The position numbers and the translations under genes are program-made. Positions 33,809 to 42,589 of a stretch of 64,000 nt of DNA are shown one piece after another. Position 1 is the first letter of the stretch; each line of letters opens with the position of its first letter. The notes beneath the pieces are model-generated. The model saw nothing but the letters and a program-made list of their open reading frames with translations. It was not told the origin of the DNA and searched no databases. Source of the stretch: Rubrobacteraceae bacterium (lineage in GTDB: Bacteria; Actinomycetota; Rubrobacteria; Rubrobacterales; Rubrobacteraceae); contig JAUJNO010000001.1 of the NCBI GenBank assembly GCA_030448125.1, positions 175,745 through 239,744 on the forward strand. Reading direction: 5' to 3'.

Positions 33809-33911
33809 CGCAAACCCTTCAGAGGAAGGCGACTCGTTGGGGACGAGCGCCGCCTCTAGCGAACGAACCGGGCGAGTCTATCGTACCGTCCTGGGCAAAG
33901 GAGCGAGTGGC

Positions 33912-35315
33912 ATGATCCTCGACAAAGACCTCGCGGCGGTGGAGCAGGCTTGTGATCTGGTAGAGGAGGCCCACCGGGCGCAGGCCGAGCTGGCCCGCTT
34001 CGGTCAGGAGAAGATCGACCGGATCTGCGAGGCGATGGTCCGGGCCGCGCTGCGCGAAGCGGCGCGCCTGGGGGCGATGGCGGTTGAGGAGACTGGCTAC
34101 GGCGTCCCCGCCGACAAGGAGGAGAAGAACCGCTTCGCTGCCGAAGACGTGTGGAACCGCTTCCGTGAACTGCGCACCGTCGGCGTTATTTCTGAATCCA
34201 GGGACGGCGTGGAGATCGCTAGCCCGCGCGGCGTCGTCGCCGGGATCATCCCCTCGACCAATCCGACCTCTACGGCGATCTTCAAGGCCCTCATCTGCAT
34301 CAAGTCCCGCAACGCGCTCGTGCTCTCCCCGCACCACGCGGCGGTGCGCTGCACGAACGAGACGGTCCGTGTCCTGCGCGAGGCCGCCGTCGAAGAGGGT
34401 CTGCCGCCGGACGCCCTCGCGTGCATGACGAAGACCACGAGGGAGGGCGCGCAAGCCCTCATGAAGCACGCACACACCGCCGTAATCCTGGCGACGGGCG
34501 GCATAGGGCTCGTGCGTGCGGCGTACTCCTCCGGGAAGCCCGCCTTCGGCGTCGGTCCCGGCAACGTCCCTGTGTTCATCGAACGCACGGCGGACGCAGA
34601 GAAGGCGGTGCGGAACATCCTGGCCGGCAAGTGCTTCGACAACGGCACGATCTGCGCCTCTGAGCAGTCCGTGGTGGTGGACGCCCCGCTCGAGAGAGCC
34701 GTCCGCGAGCAGTTCCGGGCGCGGGGCGGGCACTTTCTGAGCACGCAGGAGGCCGGGAGGCTCTCGCGAGTCATCGCCACACGAGGGGGCAGGCTCAACC
34801 CCGCCGTCGTCGGTAAGCCCGCCGCCCTCATCGCCCTGATGGCGGGCATCCGCGTCCCTCCCGGCACCCGGTGCCTTATAGCCGAGGTCGGCGGCGTCGG
34901 GCGCCGCTTCCCGCTCTCGATGGAGAAGCTCTCCCCGATCCTGGCCTTCTACGTCGAGGACGGGACGGAGCACGCGGTCGCCCGGTGCCTCGAAGTCCTC
35001 TCCTATGGCGGTATGGGCCACACCGCCGGCATACACACGCGTTCGCGCCGGGCCGCCGTTGCCTTCGGCGAGCAGATGCCCGTCTCTCGCGTGATCGTCA
35101 ACACCTCGACGACCCACGGCGCGATAGGGCTCTCGACCGCCCTCTCGCCCTCGCTAACTTTAGGGTGCGGCTCCCGGGGCAACAACGTCATCTCGGACAA
35201 CGTCTCGCCGCTGCACCTGATGGATATAAAGCGTGCCGCCTTCGAGACCCAACCCATCGAGGGCGCCGCGCCTCATTTAATAGCCGTTGCGCGAGAGCTA
35301 CGGGTAGCCGCGTGA
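33912..35315 (+). CDS. Acetaldehyde dehydrogenase (acylating)-type aldehyde dehydrogenase
   Basis: This CoA-acylating aldehyde dehydrogenase converts an aldehyde to an acyl-CoA with NAD. The catalytic cysteine is in [17 protein letters not shown], and the cofactor loops [17 protein letters not shown] and [20 protein letters not shown] with [14 protein letters not shown] are those of AdhE/EutE-type enzymes. The length is 467 residues. The ATG at 33912 has AAGGAG at eight bases; the frame stays open upstream to 33606 but reads as nonsense there. No microcompartment or alcohol dehydrogenase gene is near, so its substrate is open. Its 3' end is inside a tandem duplication. Confidence 0.88.
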   Translation: MILDKDLAAVEQACDLVEEAHRAQAELARFGQEKIDRICEAMVRAALREAARLGAMAVEETGYGVPADKEEKNRFAAEDVWNRFRELRTVGVISESRDGVEIASPRGVVAGIIPSTNPTSTAIFKALICIKSRNALVLSPHHAAVRCTNETVRVLREAAVEEGLPPDALACMTKTTREGAQALMKHAHTAVILATGGIGLVRAAYSSGKPAFGVGPGNVPVFIERTADAEKAVRNILAGKCFDNGTICASEQSVVVDAPLERAVREQFRARGGHFLSTQEAGRLSRVIATRGGRLNPAVVGKPAALIALMAGIRVPPGTRCLIAEVGGVGRRFPLSMEKLSPILAFYVEDGTEHAVARCLEVLSYGGMGHTAGIHTRSRRAAVAFGEQMPVSRVIVNTSTTHGAIGLSTALSPSLTLGCGSRGNNVISDNVSPLHLMDIKRAAFETQPIEGAAPHLIAVARELRVAA

Positions 35316-35530
35316 GAACCGATATTTCGTCTGCTTCAGTGTTCCGGCGAACCGAAATTAAGGTCGTTTCGCCAGTGTTCGCCCGCTCACGGTAGAAGCT
35401 GTCGAGGACCGAGGCCTCCGGACCTCGGCCCTCCCTCACCGTACGCAAAGCTTTTTTGAGCGGTCTCCCCAGTGTAGACTTTGGGAAGGGCCGGGCGGAT
35501 CCGGTGGTGGGCGGCTTATAGGAGGAACTT

Positions 35531-35626
35531 ATGAACGAGCGTTTGCGGAGGCTGGCTGGGATCGGGCAGAGCGTCTGGATAGGCGTGACAACGTCATCTC
35601 GGACAACGTCTCGCCGCTGCACCTGA
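35531..35626 (+). pseudogene. Truncated first copy of tal
   Basis: A good Shine-Dalgarno (TAGGAGGAACTT) precedes ATG 35531. The first 17 residues ([17 protein letters not shown]) match transaldolase, then the frame runs into the second duplication unit and stops after 31 codons. It can be translated as a short peptide. Confidence 0.8.
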
Positions 35627-35724
35627 TGGATATAAAGCGGGTCGCCTTCGAGACCCGACCCGTCGAGGACGCCGCGCCCGCCTCCCTGACCGGTGCCGCG
35701 TGGGAGCCGCGGGTGGCGGCGTGA
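35588..35724 (+). pseudogene. Headless copy of the aldehyde dehydrogenase C-terminus
   Basis: The frame from 35590 reads [17 protein letters not shown] followed by [13 protein letters not shown] and ends with TGA at 35724, 44 codons in all. It parallels the end of the intact gene ([20 protein letters not shown]), with a diverged tail. It has no start codon of its own. Confidence 0.8.
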
Positions 35725-35940
35725 GAACCGATATCTCGTCTGCTTCAGTATTCCGGTGGACCAAAGTTAAGGGCGTTTCGCCAGTGATCGCCCGCTCACG
35801 GTAGAAGCTGTCGAGGACCGAGACCTCCGAACCTCGGCCCTCCCTCGCCGTACGCAAAGCTTTTTTGGGCGGTCTCCCCAGTGTAGACTTTGAGATGGGC
35901 CGGGTGGATCCGGTGGTGGGCAGCTTATAGGGAGGAATCG

Positions 35941-37050
35941 ATGAACGAGCGTTTGCGGAAGCTGGCCGGGATCGGGCAGAGCGTCTGGATAGACTCGCTC
36001 TCCCGTGACGACATCCAGGACGGTAACCTGCAGCGGATGATCGAGGAGGGGGTCGTCGGCGTTACCTCGAACCCCACGATCTTCCAGAAGGCCATCTCCG
36101 AGTCTAGCCTCTATGACGAGCAACTCCAGGAGCTGGCCGAGAGGGAGGATGACCCGAAGGAGATCTTCCTGGGCCTGGCCGCTGAGGATATCCGGGACGC
36201 CTGCGACCTGATGATGCCGGTCTATGAGAGGACGGACAAACTCGACGGCTACGTCTCTTTAGAGGTCTCTCCCGACCTCGCCTACGACACCCCGGCTACC
36301 GTCGAGGAGGCGACACGCCTGCACGGGCTGGTGAATAAGCCGAACCTGATGGTGAAGATACCAGCGACGCTTCCGGGCCTGGCGGCGATAGAGGAGATGA
36401 TCGCCACCGGACACTCCATCAACGTCACCCTGATCTTCTCTCTCGAGCGCTACCGCGCCGTCGCCGCAGCCTACGTCAGGGGCCTCCAGCGCCTCGTCGC
36501 CGCCGGTGGCAACCCCTCCCTGATAGCGAGCGTGGCGAGCTTCTTCGTCTCGCGGGTGGACAGCGAGGCCGACGGGCGGCTCGACGAATTGGGCGGCCAC
36601 GACGAGCTCAAGGGTAAGCTCGCGATAGCCAACGCCAAGCTCGCTTACGCTGCTTTCCAGGAGATCTTCTCTGGAGAAGACTGGGAGTTCCTGGAGTCGA
36701 AGGGCGCCACCAAGCAGCGCCCTCTCTGGGCCTCCACCTCGGTAAAGAACCCCGAGTATGGGGACGTGATGTACGTCGAGGAGCTCGCGGGACCCGACAC
36801 CGTAAACACCATGCCCGCCTCGACGCTCGACGCGTTCATGGACCACGGCGAGGTACGTTCGGAGAGCCCCATCGAAGAGGGCCTCGACGAGGCGCGGGAG
36901 CTCATCGAGAAGCTGCGCGAGGCCGGGGTGGATTATGAGGAGGTAACGGAGGTCATCGAGAAGGAGGGCGTGGCGAAGTTCGCCGACTCCTTCGACGAGC
37001 TGCTGGAGGTGATACAGAGCAAGAGCCGCCAGGTCGTCCGTCAGTCTTAG
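35941..37050 (+). CDS. tal: Transaldolase
   Basis: Transaldolase transfers a dihydroxyacetone unit between sugar phosphates through a Schiff base. The lysine is K139 in NKPNLMVKIPAT; GVTSNPTIFQKAI near residue 40 and the SVASFFVSRVDSEAD block are also family features. The 369-residue length matches the actinobacterial Tal type that sits with Tkt, Zwf and OpcA. The ATG at 35941 has GGGAGG nine bases upstream and lies in the second unit of the tandem duplication. First gene of the oxidative pentose phosphate operon. Confidence 0.95.
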   Translation: MNERLRKLAGIGQSVWIDSLSRDDIQDGNLQRMIEEGVVGVTSNPTIFQKAISESSLYDEQLQELAEREDDPKEIFLGLAAEDIRDACDLMMPVYERTDKLDGYVSLEVSPDLAYDTPATVEEATRLHGLVNKPNLMVKIPATLPGLAAIEEMIATGHSINVTLIFSLERYRAVAAAYVRGLQRLVAAGGNPSLIASVASFFVSRVDSEADGRLDELGGHDELKGKLAIANAKLAYAAFQEIFSGEDWEFLESKGATKQRPLWASTSVKNPEYGDVMYVEELAGPDTVNTMPASTLDAFMDHGEVRSESPIEEGLDEARELIEKLREAGVDYEEVTEVIEKEGVAKFADSFDELLEVIQSKSRQVVRQS

Positions 37051-37209
37051 TTTTTTAGTTATTAGTTCTCAGTCAGGTGGTGGTTGGCACATAGTAGAAG
37101 ACGCTTGGCGTGGGATCGGAGTCACTCCGCGAACCCTTAGCAGCGAAGCCCCCCGGCGTTGCCGCCACACGTAAGAACTGAAAACTGATCACTAAAAACT
37201 GACAACTGT
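37051..37209. repeat. Intergenic element with inverted AGTT/AACTGA arms
   Basis: The tal-gnd gap begins with TTTTTTAGTTATTAGTTCTC and ends with GAACTGAAAACTGATCACTA followed by AAAACTGACAACTG. The arms are roughly complementary, so the element could fold back on itself. It resembles the element at 11872-12014. It interrupts the otherwise tight pentose phosphate operon. Confidence 0.55.
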
Positions 37210-37230
37210 GACGACCGAAGGGAGGAACAC

Positions 37231-38154
37231 ATGGAGATAGGTCTCTACGGCCTGGGCAGGATGGGCGCAAACATGGTGCGGCGCCTGGTACGGAGCGGCG
37301 AGCATCGCGTCGTCGCCGGCAACCGTTCGCCGGGACCGGTGGAAGAGGTGGTCTCGGAGGGGGCCGAGGGCGCCTACTCGATGGAGGAGGTGGTCGAGAA
37401 GCTCTCCGCGCCGCGCGCGATCTGGGCGATGGTCCCCGCCGGCGACGTTACCGAGCAGACCCTCCTCAAGTTCGCGGACATGATGGATGAGGGCGACATA
37501 CTAATAGACGGCGGCAACTCCTATTTCAGGGACTCCATTCGCCGCGCGGAGATGCTCCACGAGAGGGGCCTGCGCTTTCTGGACGCGGGGACGAGCGGCG
37601 GCATCTGGGGTCTTGAGGTCGGCTACTGCCTCATGGTCGGCGGCGATGCGGATGCCTTCGAGCACGTCGAGCCCGCGCTAAAAACGTTGGCGCCCCCCGA
37701 CGGCTACCTCTACACTGGCGGGGCGGGGGCCGGGCACTTCGTCAAGATGGTCCACAACGGGGTCGAGTACGCCATGCTCCAGTCCTACGCCGAGGGGTTC
37801 GAGCTCATGCAGAAGAGCCAGTACGACCTCGATCTGCACGCCGTCTCCCACCTGTGGAACCAGGGGAGCGTGGTGCGCAGCTGGCTCCTCGAGCTCGCCG
37901 AGAGCGCCTTCGAGAAGGACGCCAACCTCGATAGCATCCGCGGCTACGTCGAGGACTCGGGCGAGGGACGCTGGACGGTCCTGGAGGCGATAAACGAGAG
38001 CGTGCCCGCCAACGCCATCGCGGGCTCTCTCTTCGCCCGCTTCGCCTCCCGCCAGGACGACTCCTTCGCCATGAAGGTCATCGCCGCCCTACGCGGCGAG
38101 TTCGGGGGGCACGCGATCCAGGAGGCCTCCACGAAGTATCCCGAGCAGCCGTAG
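37231..38154 (+). CDS. gnd: 6-phosphogluconate dehydrogenase (decarboxylating), short type
   Basis: Gnd oxidises 6-phosphogluconate to ribulose 5-phosphate. The N-terminal GLYGLGRMGANMVRRL is the Rossmann loop. IDGGNSYFRDS and the substrate motif FLDAGTSGGIWGLEVGYCLM are characteristic, as is GAGHFVKMVHNGVEYAMLQ with its catalytic lysine. At 307 residues it is the short (YqeC/GntZ-like) type rather than the 470-residue enzyme. GGGAGG precedes the ATG. It is followed after 9 bp by zwf. Confidence 0.94.
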   Translation: MEIGLYGLGRMGANMVRRLVRSGEHRVVAGNRSPGPVEEVVSEGAEGAYSMEEVVEKLSAPRAIWAMVPAGDVTEQTLLKFADMMDEGDILIDGGNSYFRDSIRRAEMLHERGLRFLDAGTSGGIWGLEVGYCLMVGGDADAFEHVEPALKTLAPPDGYLYTGGAGAGHFVKMVHNGVEYAMLQSYAEGFELMQKSQYDLDLHAVSHLWNQGSVVRSWLLELAESAFEKDANLDSIRGYVEDSGEGRWTVLEAINESVPANAIAGSLFARFASRQDDSFAMKVIAALRGEFGGHAIQEASTKYPEQP

Positions 38155-38163
38155 GGGACGACA

Positions 38164-39693
38164 GTGATCGACACGCAGCTCTCGGTGGACGTTCTGCAGG
38201 ACGATACGCGGCTCCCAAAGGTCCCCGAGCCAGGGGCGATGGTGATCTTCGGCGCCTCCGGCGACCTCACGGCCCGCAAGCTCGTCCCCGCCCTCTACGA
38301 CCTTGTGGCCCGGCGCCGACTCCCGATGGAGTTCGTCGTAGTCGGCGTCTCCAGGACACAGATGAGCCACGACGAGTTCCGCAAGAAACTGCGCAAAGCG
38401 CTGGACGGGCAACGTCCCGGTGGGGTGAGCGACGATGTCTGGGACTCTTTCTGCGGCAACGTCTTCTATCTCTCCGGCGATACCAACAAGGCGGAGACTT
38501 ACGAAGAGCTCAAAGGCTTCCTGAAGAAGCTCGACGGAGAGCGGGGGACGCAGGGGAACCGCGCCTTCTACCTGGCGTCGTCGCCGACCCTCTTCCCAAG
38601 CATAGTGGAGAAGCTCGGGGAAGCGGGGATGAACCGGGGGGAGAATGGCGGCTGGGCGCGTCTCGTGCTCGAGAAGCCCTTCGGCCGGGACCTCGCGAGC
38701 GCCCGGGAGCTCAACATCGACATCCGGCGGTACTTCGAGGAGACCCAGATCTACCGGATAGACCACTATCTCGGTAAGGAGACGGTGCAGAATATAATGG
38801 CTCTGCGCTTCTCCAACAGCATCTTCGAGCCCATCTGGAGCCAGCACTACGTGGACCACGTCCAGATCACCGTCGCCGAAGAGTTGGGAGTCGGCGCCCG
38901 CGCCGGCTTCTACGAGGAGGCCGGCGCCCTGCGGGACATCGTCCAGAACCACCTCATGCAGGTCCTCTGCCTCACCGCGATGGAGCCGCCGGTGGCCTTC
39001 GACGCTGGGGACGTGCGCGAGGAGAAGGTGAAGGTCTTAAAGGCCGCCCGCCGCATCCCGGAGGACGAGGTCGAGAACTTCGCCGTGCGCGGCCAGTACA
39101 CCCGCGGATGGGTGTGGGGCGAGGAGGTCCCGGGCTACCGCGAGGAGAAGAACATAGCCCCCGACTCGACGACCGACACCTTCGTGGCGCTGAAACTGTT
39201 TATAGACAACTGGCGGTGGGCGGGGGTGCCGTTCTACGTCCGGACGGGCAAGAGGCTGCCCAAGAGGGTCACGGAGATCGCCATCCAGTTCAAGCCGACG
39301 CCCCACGCCCCGTTCGCCGGGGCCGGGAACCTCGAACCCAACGTCCTGGTGGTGCGCGTTCAGCCCGAGGAAGGGGTGTCGTTAAAGATCGGGGCGAAGG
39401 TTCCGGGCTCGGGGTTCGAGATCCGCTCGGTCAACATGGACCTCCTCTATGGCACGGCATTCCTCGAAGAGGTCCCGGATGCTTACCAGCGGCTCCTCCT
39501 CGACCTGATGCTCGGCGACCCGACGCTCTTTATCCGGGCGGACGAGACCGAGGGAGCGTGGGACGTCCTGGACCCGGTGATAAGGTTCTGGGCCGAGAGC
39601 AAGGAGGTCTCGTTCTACCCGGCGGGCTCCTGGGGCCCCGAGGAGGCCGAAGAACTCCTCATGCGCGACGGGCGAAAGTGGCGGCGTCCGTGA
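38164..39693 (+). CDS. zwf: Glucose-6-phosphate 1-dehydrogenase
   Basis: Zwf oxidises glucose 6-phosphate to the lactone and makes NADPH. The Rossmann region is MVIFGASGDLTARKLVPALYDL and the active site is RIDHYLGKETVQN. The GTG start overlaps nothing but is only nine bases after gnd. The length of 509 residues is normal. The next gene, opcA, encodes a Zwf assembly factor, as is usual in actinobacteria and cyanobacteria. Confidence 0.96.
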   Translation: MIDTQLSVDVLQDDTRLPKVPEPGAMVIFGASGDLTARKLVPALYDLVARRRLPMEFVVVGVSRTQMSHDEFRKKLRKALDGQRPGGVSDDVWDSFCGNVFYLSGDTNKAETYEELKGFLKKLDGERGTQGNRAFYLASSPTLFPSIVEKLGEAGMNRGENGGWARLVLEKPFGRDLASARELNIDIRRYFEETQIYRIDHYLGKETVQNIMALRFSNSIFEPIWSQHYVDHVQITVAEELGVGARAGFYEEAGALRDIVQNHLMQVLCLTAMEPPVAFDAGDVREEKVKVLKAARRIPEDEVENFAVRGQYTRGWVWGEEVPGYREEKNIAPDSTTDTFVALKLFIDNWRWAGVPFYVRTGKRLPKRVTEIAIQFKPTPHAPFAGAGNLEPNVLVVRVQPEEGVSLKIGAKVPGSGFEIRSVNMDLLYGTAFLEEVPDAYQRLLLDLMLGDPTLFIRADETEGAWDVLDPVIRFWAESKEVSFYPAGSWGPEEAEELLMRDGRKWRRP

Positions 39694-39742
39694 GGGCGTC
39701 CTCGTGATCGGGGAGTCGCGGTCTGCGCCCTACGGAGGAGCG

Positions 39743-40792
39743 ATGTCTGTCGCGCAGATAGAGCGCGAGCTCGCGCGGCTCCGGATGAACGAGGACGGCT
39801 CTCTCGGGGCGCGGGCGAGCGTCCTTAACCTGATCGTGGTGACGAGCGAGGAGTCCGCGCCAGAGGTTGCCCGCGTCGTCTCCGAGCTCTCCGGAGATTA
39901 CCCTTCCAGAGCTATACTCATGATCTCCGACCCCGACGAAGGGGAGGCGAACCTGGAGATAGGTCTCTCGGCCTTCTGCGGCGTGAGGCACGGAATGCCC
40001 GGCGGAGCCGGCAACCAGGTCTGCGCCGAGCAGATAACGGTCCACGCTGAGGGAACGCCCGCCGAACACCTCGAAAGCCTCGCGGGCCCCCTCCTCATCC
40101 CCGACCTTCCCGTCTTTCTCTGGTATCCGGACGGTGATGTTCCCGGCTCGCCGGAGTGCGACGGCATGGCTGCCCTGGCGGACCGTCTCATCCTCGACTC
40201 GGGCGCGGCAGGCGACTGCGAAGCTTCACTGCGAGTCATAGCGAACCTTATGGAGCACGACGAAGTCCCGGCGGTCGGGGACCTCCAGTGGGCCGCGCTC
40301 TCGCCGTGGCGCTCGCTCGTCGCGGATCTTTTCGCCCCCCCGGAACGAGCCGGGGAGCTAACGAAGATAAGGCGAGTCGAGATCCTGCACGACACGGCGG
40401 GCGAGTGCCAGGCCCTGCTCCTGGCCGGCTGGCTCTCCGGCGCTTTGGGCTGGCGCCCGGAGCCGGCGGACCGCGCCGCGGAAGGACGCGTGTTCCGCTT
40501 CGACGGTCCCTCCGGCAAGATAACCGTCGAGCTCTACCATGACGTCCCCGAGACCGCCCTGCGCCGGGTGCGCCTCTACTCGGAGGAGCTCTCCTTCCAG
40601 GTCTCGCGCTACGGGGAGCATACCGACGCCCGCTCGACCGTGATGCGGGGCGAGGAACTCCTCGGCGAGCGAACGGTCCACCTGGGCTCCTCTGGCGTGG
40701 GCGTCCTCCTCGGCGAAGAGCTCAAGTTCCTCAAAAGAGACGTAACCTACGAGTCCGCCCTCGAAAGGCTCGTAGAGATGCTCGAATCGTGA
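39743..40792 (+). CDS. opcA: Glucose-6-phosphate dehydrogenase assembly protein OpcA
   Basis: OpcA activates or assembles glucose-6-phosphate dehydrogenase. The protein has the two-part family layout: an N-terminal region (ARASVLNLIVVTSEE, CAEQITVHAEG, LLIPDLPVFLWYPDG) and a C-terminal one (LLLAGWLSGALGWRPEP ... ITVELY). The ATG at 39743 follows GGAGGAG; an upstream in-frame start at 39704 is less likely. Its TGA overlaps the GTG of pgl, so it is co-translated with it. About 349 residues. Confidence 0.93.
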   Translation: MSVAQIERELARLRMNEDGSLGARASVLNLIVVTSEESAPEVARVVSELSGDYPSRAILMISDPDEGEANLEIGLSAFCGVRHGMPGGAGNQVCAEQITVHAEGTPAEHLESLAGPLLIPDLPVFLWYPDGDVPGSPECDGMAALADRLILDSGAAGDCEASLRVIANLMEHDEVPAVGDLQWAALSPWRSLVADLFAPPERAGELTKIRRVEILHDTAGECQALLLAGWLSGALGWRPEPADRAAEGRVFRFDGPSGKITVELYHDVPETALRRVRLYSEELSFQVSRYGEHTDARSTVMRGEELLGERTVHLGSSGVGVLLGEELKFLKRDVTYESALERLVEMLES

Positions 40793-41502
40793 ACCTCCGC
40801 GTCTACGAGGACGCCCGGGAACTCTCCGCCGCCGCCGCCCGCCTCTTCGTAGAGGAGGCGCGTAGACGCATAGACGAGACTGGCCGCTTCACCGTGGCGC
40901 TCGCGGGCGGCTCGACCCCGAAGAAAACCTACGAGACGCTCGTGGCGGAGTACGGCGAATCGAAAGCCCTCGAGTGGGGCAAGGTTCACGCCTTCTTCGG
41001 CGACGAGCGAACCGTACCCCCCGACCACGAGGACTCGAACTACCGCATGGCTCGTGAGGCTTTGCTCTCACACGTAGCCGTAGGAAGCGTACATAGGATG
41101 CGTGGTGAGCTCGATCCCGCGGAGGCCGGCGCCCTCTACGAGAGAGAGTTGACGGCGTTCTTCGGCGGTCCGCCGGCCCTGGATCTCGTCCTGCTCGGCA
41201 TCGGCGAGGACGGCCATACCGCAAGCCTCTTCCCCCGCACCCCGGCGCTCGACGCGCGCGACCGGTGGGTCGTCGAGAACCCGGTCGAGAAGCTGGGGAC
41301 GACCAGGATCACGCTCACCGTCCCGGCTATCAACGCTGCCAAGCGGGTCGTCTTTCTCGTCGCCGGCGAGGGTAAGGCGGCGGCGCTAAAAGAGATCCTC
41401 GAAGGAGACGCGGAGCCGCATGATTGTCCGGCTAAACTTATTCGGCCGGTAGGAGAACCTATTTGGATGGCCGACGCAGCTGCAGCAAGGTCGCTCAGCT
41501 AA
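40789..41502 (+). CDS. pgl: 6-phosphogluconolactonase
   Basis: Pgl hydrolyses 6-phosphogluconolactone. The 237-residue DevB-type protein shows RFTVALAGGSTPKKTYE, VHAFFGDERTVPPDHEDSN, and LVLLGIGEDGHTASLFP with the catalytic histidine. The GTG start overlaps the opcA stop (GTGA). It is the last gene of the tal-gnd-zwf-opcA-pgl operon. After its stop the DNA becomes AT-rich (41503-41550). Confidence 0.95.
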   Translation: MNLRVYEDARELSAAAARLFVEEARRRIDETGRFTVALAGGSTPKKTYETLVAEYGESKALEWGKVHAFFGDERTVPPDHEDSNYRMAREALLSHVAVGSVHRMRGELDPAEAGALYERELTAFFGGPPALDLVLLGIGEDGHTASLFPRTPALDARDRWVVENPVEKLGTTRITLTVPAINAAKRVVFLVAGEGKAAALKEILEGDAEPHDCPAKLIRPVGEPIWMADAAAARSLS

Positions 41503-41604
41503 TTTTTTTCTTACTCAACTAATTTTTCTCTTAATTTCTGTAACGAAACTCTGACTCCCCCAGTCTATTACTGTGACGTGAAAGCTACCTCCCAGGAGGC
41601 AAGA

Positions 41605-41958
41605 ATGAAGAGCGGGACGAAAAAACGACTGGCCGCCGGCCTGACCGCGGGGGCGATGATGCTAGCCATCGCGTCTCCGGCGGCGATGGCCCAGCCGATC
41701 CAGATCACCGCGGGTAACCTGATCGCCGCCCTCAATAACGTCAACGTGGAAATCACTGACGTCGAGGTGCGCGATGTCGTCGACGTCAACAACAATAGGG
41801 TGAACGTAAATGCCCTGCAGAACTTCCTGAACAGAAACGACGTGAATATCGACATCAGAAACTTCCTCAACAACAACGACGTAGACATCCTCAACAACTT
41901 GGTGACCATCCAAGGGATAGAGATCCTGGACGACGGTACCCTGGTGATCTTGGTCTAA
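41605..41958 (+). CDS. Small secreted Asn/Asp/Val-rich protein
   Basis: The ATG at 41605 follows AGGAGG. The signal peptide (basic start, then LTAGAMMLAIASPAAMAQ) is cleaved probably after AMA. The mature 80 residues consist of repeated Asn-Asp-Val words such as NNVNVEITDVEVRDVVDVNN and FLNRNDVNIDIRNFLNNNDV, with no Cys. Such alternation suggests a beta-solenoid or an ordered calcium-binding surface, but this is inference. A hairpin terminator follows. A truncated relative lies 400 bp downstream, and two other secreted acidic proteins follow within 4 kb. Confidence 0.75.
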   Translation: MKSGTKKRLAAGLTAGAMMLAIASPAAMAQPIQITAGNLIAALNNVNVEITDVEVRDVVDVNNNRVNVNALQNFLNRNDVNIDIRNFLNNNDVDILNNLVTIQGIEILDDGTLVILV

Positions 41959-41986
41959 TTCTAATAGCGACGTTCCGTCACATCCC

Positions 41987-42020
41987 GGGCCGGGGTTCCT
42001 TATCGGGACCCCGGCCCTTA
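41987..42020 (+). terminator. Intrinsic terminator of the Asn/Asp/Val-rich protein gene
   Basis: GGGCCGGGGTTCC pairs with GGGACCCCGGCCC around a five-base loop (41987-42017, one wobble pair), followed by TTACTACT. Confidence 0.7.
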
Positions 42021-42109
42021 CTACTCAGCGGCGTGTTAGAAGGCGTGCGTCGATCTTATGCTAGAGGGCACTATATCGCCGTAGGGAACTACTACTAGCC
42101 CATCTTCTT

Positions 42110-42328
42110 CTATGCGGGCTGCTCTCCCTCTTCCAGGACGAAGGTGATCGCCACGTTGACCTTGTAGCCGATAATGCGGTTATCCTGGATTTTTACATTC
42201 ATGTCCTTAACCCAGGCACTCTCGACGTTACGAAGAGTGCTGGTGGCGCGGCTGACGGCCGAGTTGATCGCATCCTCGAAGCTCTGGTCTGAGGTAGCAC
42301 TCATCTCCGTTACGCGAGCTACAGGCAT
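42110..42328 (-). CDS. Dodecin family flavin-binding protein
   Basis: Dodecins are small dodecameric flavin- or CoA-storing proteins. The 72-residue sequence has the family pattern: ARVTEMSATSDQSFEDAINS, then the short helix, and VESAWVKDMNVKIQDN and GYKVNVAITFVLEE, with the stacking tryptophan in ESAW. The ATG at 42328 has AAAGGAG upstream. The same frame remains open far upstream to 42730, but that part is antisense to another gene remnant and is not dodecin. It is transcribed against its neighbours. Confidence 0.92.
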   Translation of the reverse strand: MPVARVTEMSATSDQSFEDAINSAVSRATSTLRNVESAWVKDMNVKIQDNRIIGYKVNVAITFVLEEGEQPA

Positions 42329-42352
42329 TTGCGCTCCTTTCTTCGGCTTTCC

Positions 42353-42505
42353 CTGAAGGACTTCCTGAACAACAACGATGTCGAGGTCATCATAGAGAAT
42401 CTTGAGATCATCGTGAAGGCTCTCAACGACAACGATATCGACATCGACGATGTCGTAGCGATAGATGTTCTGCGCGACGGCGAGATGGTCATCTTCGTTC
42501 AGTAG
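42353..42505 (+). pseudogene. Fragment of a second Asn/Asp/Val-rich secreted protein
   Basis: The forward frame reads LKDFLNNNDVEVIIENLEII and later LNDNDIDIDDVVAIDVLRDG followed by EMVIFVQ and a stop. It matches the end of the protein at 41605-41958 (LQNFLNRNDVNIDI, then ILDDGTLVILV). The start, signal peptide and N-terminal part are missing, replaced by the dodecin 5' end on the other strand. A perfect terminator still follows. It looks like the truncated 3' end of a paralogue. Confidence 0.75.
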
Positions 42506-42527
42506 CAAAAGCTCCGGATCGGAAGTA

Positions 42528-42562
42528 GTTGAGGGTCCTCGCAAGAGGACCCTCAACTTTTT
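42528..42562 (+). terminator. Strong intrinsic terminator
   Basis: GTTGAGGGTCCTC pairs perfectly with GAGGACCCTCAAC around a GCAA tetraloop, and TTTTT follows. It belongs to the truncated forward gene at 42353-42505. Confidence 0.85.
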
Positions 42563-42589
42563 ATGCGGGTGTAGATAGTAGCGGCCGGA

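Larger units (their letters stand above)
35182..35992 (+). repeat. Diverged tandem duplication of the aldehyde dehydrogenase end and the tal start
   Basis: Unit 1 (about 35182-35582) contains the last 134 bp of the aldehyde dehydrogenase gene, the intergenic region and the first 51 bp of tal. Unit 2 (about 35588-35992) repeats the same order. The units are collinear apart from small indels (offset 406 at the left end, 410 at the right end) and look 85-90% identical by eye. Both carry the run of a GC hairpin (CCGAGG ... CCTCGG), CAAAGCTTTTTT and a Shine-Dalgarno before tal. Unit 1 therefore ends in a truncated tal, and unit 2 begins with a headless aldehyde dehydrogenase fragment. Confidence 0.9.

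Noticed and set aside
33606..33911. N-terminal extension of the aldehyde dehydrogenase
   Set aside because: The frame is open but overlaps the small Cys-rich gene in another frame, has poor composition, and the ATG at 33912 has a good Shine-Dalgarno.
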